Shown piece after piece: positions 5,939-10,556 of a DNA stretch of 10,556 nt. The stretch's first letter is position 1; every line of letters starts with the position of its first letter. This stretch comes from Giesbergeria sp. (GTDB lineage: Bacteria; Pseudomonadota; Gammaproteobacteria; Burkholderiales; Burkholderiaceae_C), in assembly GCA_030690515.1 (NCBI GenBank), contig JAUYGP010000580.1:1-10556 (forward strand), given 5' to 3'. The position numbers and the translations under genes are program-made. The notes under the pieces are model-generated. The model did no database searches. It had not been told where the DNA came from and saw only the letters and a program-made list of their open reading frames with translations.

Positions 5939-6979
5939 TCAGGCGCTCGGGTCTTGCACATTGGTCACCACCTTTCCGCTCTCCTTGATGAAGGCGCCTT
6001 GCTGGGGTGTGGGCAGGATGTCCAGCACTTTCTCCGACGGGCGGCATAGCCGCGTGCCCAGAGGCGTTGCCACGATGGGGCGGTTGATGAGGATGGGGTA
6101 TTGCAGCATGGCTTCGATGAGCTGCGCATCGGTCACGCCTGCGGCATCCAGTTGTAGCTCGGCGAAGATCGGCTCCTTGGTCCGCACGACGCTGATCGCC
6201 GGTTCGCCGGTGGCGGCAACCAGCGCCACCAGTGTGGCACGGTCGGGTGGGGTCTTGAGGTATTCGATGATTTCGGGCTCAACGCCGCTGTTGCGGATCA
6301 TGGCCAGTGTGTTGCGGGATGTGCCGCATTTCGGGTTGTGATAGATGGTGAAGGCGGTCATTGGGAGGTGCGATGGGTTTCGAATAGGCAGGCGCCGGTG
6401 TGAAAGTTTGCCACTGAGTGTCGGCCAGCCTGGCAGTTGCCCCAGCGCGTGCAGCAATTGCTGGCCTGCGTCGTTCAGCGCGCCGTCGTTGTGTATTTCC
6501 AGGCTGGCGGCGCCCGGGGGCGGCAGGAACGCTATCGCCCGTTGCACGCGGGCCTCCACCAGGTCGGGAGTCTCGCGCCCGCGAGACAGCAGCCGCTCAC
6601 GCAGTACCTGTGGGCTGGCGGTAATGTGCACAGCCACCAGGTCGGGAAACTGCGCAAGGGCTTTGGGCAGGTAGGCGCGCGACCCATTGAGCAACACCCA
6701 GTGGCCCTGCGCCAAGGGCGCAAGCTGCGCATGTCGGATGCCATAGCCCAGGCTGTTGGCCTCCCAGTGCAAGGCAAACGCTTGTTCTCTGCACAGCGCC
6801 GCAAAAGTCTTGGGCGAAACACTTTCATGGGTCTCGCCGCCGGGCACTGCGATGCGGCTGATGGTGCGCTGCGCCCAGTACACGGGGCAGGGGGTGGGTA
6901 GGTGTGCACGCAGCCAGTCGAGCAGGCTGTCCTTGCCCGCGCCCGAAGGGCCCATGCAGTAGATCAGCCGGGCCGTCAT
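5939..6979 (-). CDS. phnN-arsC: Fusion of ribose 1,5-bisphosphokinase (PhnN) and arsenate reductase (ArsC)
   Basis: One 346-residue open frame joins two complete enzymes. Residues 1 to about 185 are PhnN, which phosphorylates ribose 1,5-bisphosphate to PRPP at the end of the C-P lyase pathway. They carry a P-loop GPSGAGKDS (10-18) and the LLNGSRAYLP and LSRGRE segments seen in E. coli PhnN. Residues 207-346 are a glutaredoxin-linked ArsC, which reduces arsenate to arsenite: the catalytic Cys218 lies in HNPKCGTSRN, and Arg266, Arg300 and Arg313 match Arg60, Arg94 and Arg107 of plasmid R773 ArsC. The joining segment (about 186-206) has no obvious domain. The ATG at residue 207 (6359-6361) has no purine-rich ribosome site ahead of it, which favours fusion over separate ArsC translation. 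The start overlaps the upstream stop by ATGA, with GGAGA 7 nt upstream. Sequencing error at the junction cannot be excluded. Confidence 0.88.
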   Translation of the reverse strand: MTARLIYCMGPSGAGKDSLLDWLRAHLPTPCPVYWAQRTISRIAVPGGETHESVSPKTFAALCREQAFALHWEANSLGYGIRHAQLAPLAQGHWVLLNGSRAYLPKALAQFPDLVAVHITASPQVLRERLLSRGRETPDLVEARVQRAIAFLPPPGAASLEIHNDGALNDAGQQLLHALGQLPGWPTLSGKLSHRRLPIRNPSHLPMTAFTIYHNPKCGTSRNTLAMIRNSGVEPEIIEYLKTPPDRATLVALVAATGEPAISVVRTKEPIFAELQLDAAGVTDAQLIEAMLQYPILINRPIVATPLGTRLCRPSEKVLDILPTPQQGAFIKESGKVVTNVQDPSA

Positions 6980-7698
6980 GCACCCATCTCCAGGTGGTCC
7001 AGCAGCACGAAGTCCGCGCCCGGGGTGGGCTCGGCAAACAGTGCCAGGCTGTTGAACTTGAGTGTGGGCAGGTCGGAGAAAAACTCCTGCGCGGCATCGA
7101 GCACCAACGCCTGCGTCTGCGGGTCCGCCTGCGCCAGGCTACCGGTCAGAGACATGTGAAAGCGGAACTCCTCCAGCACAAACGGATAGCCCCAGCGCTG
7201 CAGCAGCGCGTCCTGCCGGGGTGTGAGTCCGGCTGTACGGCGGCGGGCCAGCTCGACATTGGACAGCGGTGCAGCCAAGGGTTGCAGCGCCGTCACGCAG
7301 GCGGCCGCGGCCTGCCGGATCAATGTATTGGTGGGGTGCAGTCGTGCGGGCACCAGGGCCAGGAAGTCGTCGATGCGCTCTACCAGGAGTGGTGGCAGCA
7401 CAAATGGCTGCAGGCTGCGGGCCACCGCTTGCACGGCCTGGTGCAGCGTGATCCAGTCGGTGCCCGGCGCCAGTGCAAACGGTGCCTTGAGCGTGGCATG
7501 CCAGCCGTAGCGGCGGGGTGCGGCGGTGAGCCGGTGCAGGTCGTCAGCGGAGACACCCTTGATGGCGAGTTGTTGCAGGGGTTGCAACTGGGCCGCACAA
7601 CGGCCCAGCCAGTGGCTGCCAGCCAGCCAGCCCAGGCTGCCGGGATGGGGGGCGAAGTACACCGCATAGCGGTGGGCGGTGGTGGCTTTAGTGGTCAT
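6976..7698 (-). CDS. DUF1045 phosphonate-metabolism protein, 2H phosphoesterase fold
   Basis: This 240-residue protein matches the DUF1045 family, which is found almost only in phosphonate gene clusters. Two HxT/S motifs of the 2H phosphoesterase superfamily are intact: HATL (residues 67-70) and HMSL (181-184). These form the cyclic-phosphodiester-cleaving pocket in the superfamily. The natural inference is that it opens the 5-phosphoribosyl 1,2-cyclic phosphate made by C-P lyase, the job PhnP does in E. coli, giving the substrate of PhnN encoded next. The ATG at 7698 is preferred over an in-frame TTG at 7707; it overlaps the phnF 3' end by 11 bp. Its stop overlaps the phnN-arsC start as ATGA, so translation of the three genes is probably coupled. 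Confidence 0.88.
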   Translation of the reverse strand: MTTKATTAHRYAVYFAPHPGSLGWLAGSHWLGRCAAQLQPLQQLAIKGVSADDLHRLTAAPRRYGWHATLKAPFALAPGTDWITLHQAVQAVARSLQPFVLPPLLVERIDDFLALVPARLHPTNTLIRQAAAACVTALQPLAAPLSNVELARRRTAGLTPRQDALLQRWGYPFVLEEFRFHMSLTGSLAQADPQTQALVLDAAQEFFSDLPTLKFNSLALFAEPTPGADFVLLDHLEMGA

Positions 7699-8467
7699 TG
7701 TGGTCAATGGTCAGCTTCACACGGTCGCCCGCGAACCAGGCGCGGGCCCACTCAATGGGATTTCCTTCGAGGTCAACGTTCAGGCTTTCCACCAGCAGCA
7801 CAGGGCGTGCAGCGGGCTGGCGCAACTGTGCGGCCACCTCGGGGCTGGGTAGCTCGGCGGTGATGCGGCTTTCACGGCGCGTGTAGTCAGCCACGCCATG
7901 GGCGGCAAACCCGGCTGTGATGGAGCCAGTCTCGCGCACCACGGTTGCCAGGCCCGCGAAGCGGGGCAGGGGAAAGTAGCGCTCGCTCAGGTGCAGGGGC
8001 TGGCCCTCGGCTTCCCCCATCACGTGCAGTGCCAGCAGCGGGCTGCGTGCGGACACCTGCAGGGCTTTGGCCAACGCGGCTGTGGCCCGCACTGTCTGTG
8101 CATGCAATACCACCAGGCTGCCGCGCAGGCCAGCCTGCGCCAGCCCCTGCTGGTGGCGTGTGCGCTTGCCCAGCACCAGGTCCACCGCAAAGACTTCCAC
8201 ATAGGTGCCACTGCCTTGGGTGATGCGCACCAGCCCCTGACTGCACAGGCTGGCGAGCGACCGGCGGATGGTGTGCCGGTTCACACCGAACTGCTCGGCC
8301 AGCGCGTGCTCCGAGGGCAGGCGCTGACCCGGGGGATAGATGCCGCTGCCAATGGCCTCGGTCAACTCGGCGGCGATCCGGGTCCAGAAGCTGCCGCGCG
8401 CAAGGTGCTCGGTGGGGGTGGATCGTGCCACCGGGATCGTGGAAAGGGTGGATGTGCTGGCTGTCAT
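7688..8467 (-). CDS. phnF: GntR/HutC-family transcriptional regulator of phosphonate metabolism
   Basis: This 259-residue regulator has an N-terminal GntR winged helix-turn-helix (about residues 25-92). It includes LPSEHALAEQFGVNRHTIRR and the wing LVRITQGSGTYV. A C-terminal UTRA ligand-binding domain of the HutC subfamily follows (about 110-250). The domain layout and its place at the head of a C-P lyase locus, divergent from phnG, identify PhnF. PhnF proteins repress phn genes and are released by a ligand or by phosphate status. It heads the leftward operon and probably controls itself and phnG through the dyad in the 75-bp gap. The first ~22 residues are Ser/Thr-rich and outside the domain, so a later start is possible, but no good one is seen. 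Confidence 0.9.
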   Translation of the reverse strand: MTASTSTLSTIPVARSTPTEHLARGSFWTRIAAELTEAIGSGIYPPGQRLPSEHALAEQFGVNRHTIRRSLASLCSQGLVRITQGSGTYVEVFAVDLVLGKRTRHQQGLAQAGLRGSLVVLHAQTVRATAALAKALQVSARSPLLALHVMGEAEGQPLHLSERYFPLPRFAGLATVVRETGSITAGFAAHGVADYTRRESRITAELPSPEVAAQLRQPAARPVLLVESLNVDLEGNPIEWARAWFAGDRVKLTIDHNDH

Positions 8468-8492
8468 GAAATCTACATGCGCGCTCTTTAAG

Positions 8493-8522
8493 CTGACGTC
8501 AGTTGTTCAATTTGTCTATACA
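8493..8522 (+). promoter_or_regulatory. Probable phnG promoter
   Basis: CTGACG (8493-8498) and TATACA (8517-8522) are spaced by 18 bp, each with four of six matches to the sigma-70 hexamers. This would start transcription near 8529, about 14 nt before the phnG ATG. That short leader agrees with the lack of a Shine-Dalgarno sequence there. The -10 lies inside the putative PhnF operator, a classic arrangement for repression by occlusion. Confidence 0.4.
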
Positions 8523-8523
8523 A
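8512..8523. promoter_or_regulatory. Putative PhnF (HutC-type) operator
   Basis: TTGTCTATACAA fits the pattern TnGTnTAnACnA exactly, the dyad bound by HutC-subfamily GntR regulators, including the TGGT-TA-ACCA site known for mycobacterial PhnF. It lies in the phnF-phnG gap and is the only such site seen there. One operator could serve both directions. Confidence 0.65.
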
Positions 8524-8542
8524 CTTTCAGAATATCACTTTC

Positions 8543-9049
8543 ATGTTTCAAGCCTTTGACAACCCGGGTCCTGATCGGCCCCTGAGCCGAGCGCACTGGA
8601 TGGCGTTGCTGGCCCGGGCGCCGCTGGGTCTGCTCGAATCTGCCTTGCACGAGCAAGCCACACGCCCTGCGCACTGGCTGCGAGCCCCCGAGACCGGCCT
8701 GATGATGGTGCAGGGCCGTGCCGGTGGAACGGGTGAGCGTTTCAATCTGGGCGAGGTCACGGTAACCCGCTGCGCCCTGCGCGTGGAGGTGGAGCACGCA
8801 CAACCAGCGGTGGGGGTGGCCTATGTGCTGGGTCGGTCGCGTCGACATGCGCAGTTGGCCGCGCTTGCCGATGCCCTGCTGCAGGATGTGACGCAGCAGC
8901 ACGCCTTGAATGCCCATGTGCTGGAGCCTATCCGTGCCCATCTGCAACAAGCACAGCGCCTGCGTCAGACCCGCGCTGCCAGCACCAAGGTGGAGTTCTT
9001 CACCGTGGCCCGCGAAAGTGGCTCGGATTCCGAGGAGAACGCGCAATGA
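8543..9049 (+). CDS. phnG: C-P lyase core subunit PhnG
   Basis: This 168-residue protein aligns with E. coli PhnG. The start of the domain is RAHWMALLARA (about residues 16-26), followed by AETGLxxxQxRxGGTGERF in the form PETGLMMVQGRAGGTGERF. The C-terminus ends with a TKVEFFTVAR segment like the E. coli RVDFFTMVR. PhnG is part of the PhnGHIJ core complex, which with PhnI attaches alkylphosphonate to ribose from ATP before PhnJ cleaves the C-P bond. No Shine-Dalgarno sequence precedes the ATG, which may be very near the transcript start. Its stop overlaps the phnH start as ATGA. Confidence 0.95.
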   Translation: MFQAFDNPGPDRPLSRAHWMALLARAPLGLLESALHEQATRPAHWLRAPETGLMMVQGRAGGTGERFNLGEVTVTRCALRVEVEHAQPAVGVAYVLGRSRRHAQLAALADALLQDVTQQHALNAHVLEPIRAHLQQAQRLRQTRAASTKVEFFTVARESGSDSEENAQ

Positions 9050-9711
9050 ATTCATCTTTTGTTCCTCTGTCCTCACTGGGTGCCGGATTCTCGAACGAGG
9101 CGCTGGGCAGCCAGGCGGTTTTCCGTGCGGTGCTGAAAGCGCTGTCGCACCCTGGGCGTGAGGTGCCCGTGGTGCATGACGCGCAAACTCCACCGGCAGG
9201 ACATGGCGCTGCAGCCGCCGTGCTGCTGGCGCTGCTCGACAGCGACTGCACGCTGTGGTTGTCGCCGCGCCTGGCGGCCAGCGATGCCGGTGCTTGGTTG
9301 CGGTTTCATACCGGCTGCTCACTCGTGAGTGAGCCTGCACAGGCCCGGTTTATCTGGGTGGCACAGGGTGATGCGCTGCCTGCACTGCGCAGTCTGGCCC
9401 AAGGCAGCGACACCTACCCCGATCAATCGGCTACCTGCGTGGTGGATGTCGCGCACACCGCCAGCGCCACGGTGGGCACTGCGGGTGCGTGGCACATGAC
9501 CGGCCCCGGAATCCAGGGGGCCATCGCCTTGAGCGTAGACGGCTTACCCGATGACTTCGAGGATCAGTGGGGCGCCAACCATGCGGTGTTTCCGCGGGGT
9601 GTGGATGTGCTGTTGGGAGCGGCGAAGCACATCGTCGGTCTGCCGCGAACCACTTTTGCCACCCGCGTCGCGGCGCTTGCGTCTGCCGCGCTTCAACCCG
9701 AGGAGGTCTGA
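9046..9711 (+). CDS. phnH: C-P lyase core subunit PhnH
   Basis: This 221-residue protein matches PhnH, a fold related to PLP-dependent transferases but without the cofactor, and a structural member of the PhnGHIJ complex. Matching features are QAVFRAVLKALSHPG near residues 24-38, the LLDSDCTLWLS strand, RFHTGCSLVSEPAQA, an LTGxGI-like MTGPGIQG, and FPRGVDVLL followed by the conserved ending GLPRTT. It is somewhat longer than the 194 residues of E. coli PhnH. GAGGAG (9032-9037) lies 8 nt before the ATG, and the start overlaps the phnG stop. Confidence 0.95.
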   Translation: MNSSFVPLSSLGAGFSNEALGSQAVFRAVLKALSHPGREVPVVHDAQTPPAGHGAAAAVLLALLDSDCTLWLSPRLAASDAGAWLRFHTGCSLVSEPAQARFIWVAQGDALPALRSLAQGSDTYPDQSATCVVDVAHTASATVGTAGAWHMTGPGIQGAIALSVDGLPDDFEDQWGANHAVFPRGVDVLLGAAKHIVGLPRTTFATRVAALASAALQPEEV

Positions 9712-9713
9712 GC

Positions 9714-10556
9714 ATGTACGTTGCCGTCAAGGGTGGAGAAGCCGCCATTCTCAATAGCTACCGCCTGCTGGCCGAGCAGCGTCGGGGCGATACCAAGCAG
9801 CCCGAGTTGTCGGTGCATCAAATCCGCCAGCAGCTCAAGCTGGCCGTGGACCGGGTGATGACCGAAGGTTCGGTGTACGACCCCGAGCTGGCTGCGCTGG
9901 CGATCAAACAGGCGTCGGGCGACCTGGTCGAGGCCATCTTTTTGCTGCGTGCCTACCGGGCCACGCTGCCGCGCCTGGGCACGACCTGCCCGCTCGATAC
10001 CGCCCGCATGGTGCTGGACCGCCGCATCTCGGCCACCTTCAAGGACCTGCCCGGTGGGCAGGTGTTGGGCCCAACCTACGACTACACGCAGCGGTTGCTG
10101 GACTTCACGTTGCTGGCGCAGGGCGAGTCCGCGCCGTCGCCCCTGCCTGCGGACGTTGGTGCCTCAGCTCCCACGCCAGACATCACACCGCGTGTGGTGG
10201 ACTTGCTCAACCAGGAAGGCTTGATCGAGACCCGACCGGTCCCGCCTGGTGACCCGGCGCCGACCGACCTGACGCGTGAGCCGCTGCGTTTTCCTGCTGA
10301 CCGGGCCACGCGCCTCCAAAACCTGGCACGCGGCGATGAAGGCTTCTTGTTGGCCATGGCGTATTCCACCCAGCGCGGATACTCGCACTCGCACCCCTTT
10401 GTGGGCGAAGTGCGACTAGGCGCGGTGGCGGTGGAGATCGAGCCCGAAGAACTGGGATTTGCCGTCGACATCGGCGACATAGAGGTCACCGAGTGCGAGA
10501 TGGTCAACCAGTTTGCGGGCAGCAAGAGCGAACCGCCGCAGTTCACGCGCGGCTAC
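9714..10556 (+). CDS. phnI: C-P lyase core subunit PhnI, cut by the window end
   Basis: The frame is open from ATG 9714 to the last base, giving 281 residues of an expected total near 360. It begins MYVAVKGGEAAILNSYRLL and carries family segments such as ALAIKQASGDLVEAIFLLRAYR, and later MAYSTQRGYSHSHPFVGEVR. PhnI supplies the nucleosidase/transferase activity that removes adenine from ATP and, with PhnG, PhnH and PhnL, forms the ribosyl-phosphonate triphosphate. A perfect AGGAGG (9701-9706) lies 7 nt before the ATG, and only 2 bp separate it from the phnH stop. The rest of the C-P lyase operon (phnJ, phnK, phnL) is expected just past the edge. Confidence 0.96.
   Translation, partial: MYVAVKGGEAAILNSYRLLAEQRRGDTKQPELSVHQIRQQLKLAVDRVMTEGSVYDPELAALAIKQASGDLVEAIFLLRAYRATLPRLGTTCPLDTARMVLDRRISATFKDLPGGQVLGPTYDYTQRLLDFTLLAQGESAPSPLPADVGASAPTPDITPRVVDLLNQEGLIETRPVPPGDPAPTDLTREPLRFPADRATRLQNLARGDEGFLLAMAYSTQRGYSHSHPFVGEVRLGAVAVEIEPEELGFAVDIGDIEVTECEMVNQFAGSKSEPPQFTRGY

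Noticed and set aside
6904..7863. Plus-strand open frame (319 codons) opposite the DUF1045 gene and the phnF 3' end
   Set aside because: It spans two recognised genes on the other strand and shows no recognisable domain.
8461..8478. Pho-box-like CTGTCAT followed 4 bp later by a degenerate copy
   Set aside because: Only the first heptamer matches; the second agrees at about three of seven positions. It covers the phnF start codon and is too far upstream of the proposed phnG promoter for a usual PhoB site.
10082..10546. Minus-strand open frame (154 codons) at the right end
   Set aside because: It lies opposite phnI, which is identified by conserved segments and a perfect ribosome site.

Overview
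The window is high-GC bacterial DNA with tightly packed genes, short intergenic gaps and many 4-bp start/stop overlaps. Three things suggest a betaproteobacterium of the Burkholderiales, probably Comamonadaceae (Acidovorax-like): a PHA-granule-associated small protein, the protein family mix, and a short dispersed repeat that I remember from that family. This assignment is by recognition, not by a search.

Left part (1-2824): a large nested palindrome sits at the left edge. Next come a minus-strand wax ester synthase/diacylglycerol acyltransferase (WS/DGAT) and a divergent plus-strand acyl-CoA-binding protein (ACBP), followed by a 56-residue very basic protein of unknown function. A bidirectional terminator separates these from a minus-strand PHA-system small protein. 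This block has a carbon-storage flavour: neutral lipid synthesis, acyl-CoA handling and polyhydroxyalkanoate.

Middle part (2836-4699): a lipoprotein metallo-aminopeptidase of the PF10023 type lies 11 bp upstream of, and in operon with, the PHA-system gene. It carries an in-frame AT-rich dispersed repeat. Divergent from it is DNA-3-methyladenine glycosylase I (tag), whose stop codon abuts the stop codon of the following convergent MFS transporter gene.

Right part (4700-10556): a C-P lyase (phosphonate degradation) locus. A divergent pair of operons meets at a 75-bp AT-rich regulatory gap. Leftward run phnF (GntR/HutC regulator), a DUF1045 2H-phosphoesterase gene, an in-frame fusion of phnN (ribose 1,5-bisphosphokinase) to arsC (glutaredoxin-type arsenate reductase), and probably the MFS transporter. 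Rightward run phnG, phnH and phnI, the last cut by the window edge. The gap holds a 12-bp dyad that fits the HutC-subfamily operator pattern exactly and overlaps a plausible phnG -10 element.

The most unusual item is the PhnN-ArsC fusion. It places arsenate detoxification in the same polypeptide as the last step of phosphonate catabolism and under the phosphonate repressor. Other points worth attention are the repeat inside the aminopeptidase, the left-edge palindrome, and the DUF1045 protein as a possible replacement for PhnP.
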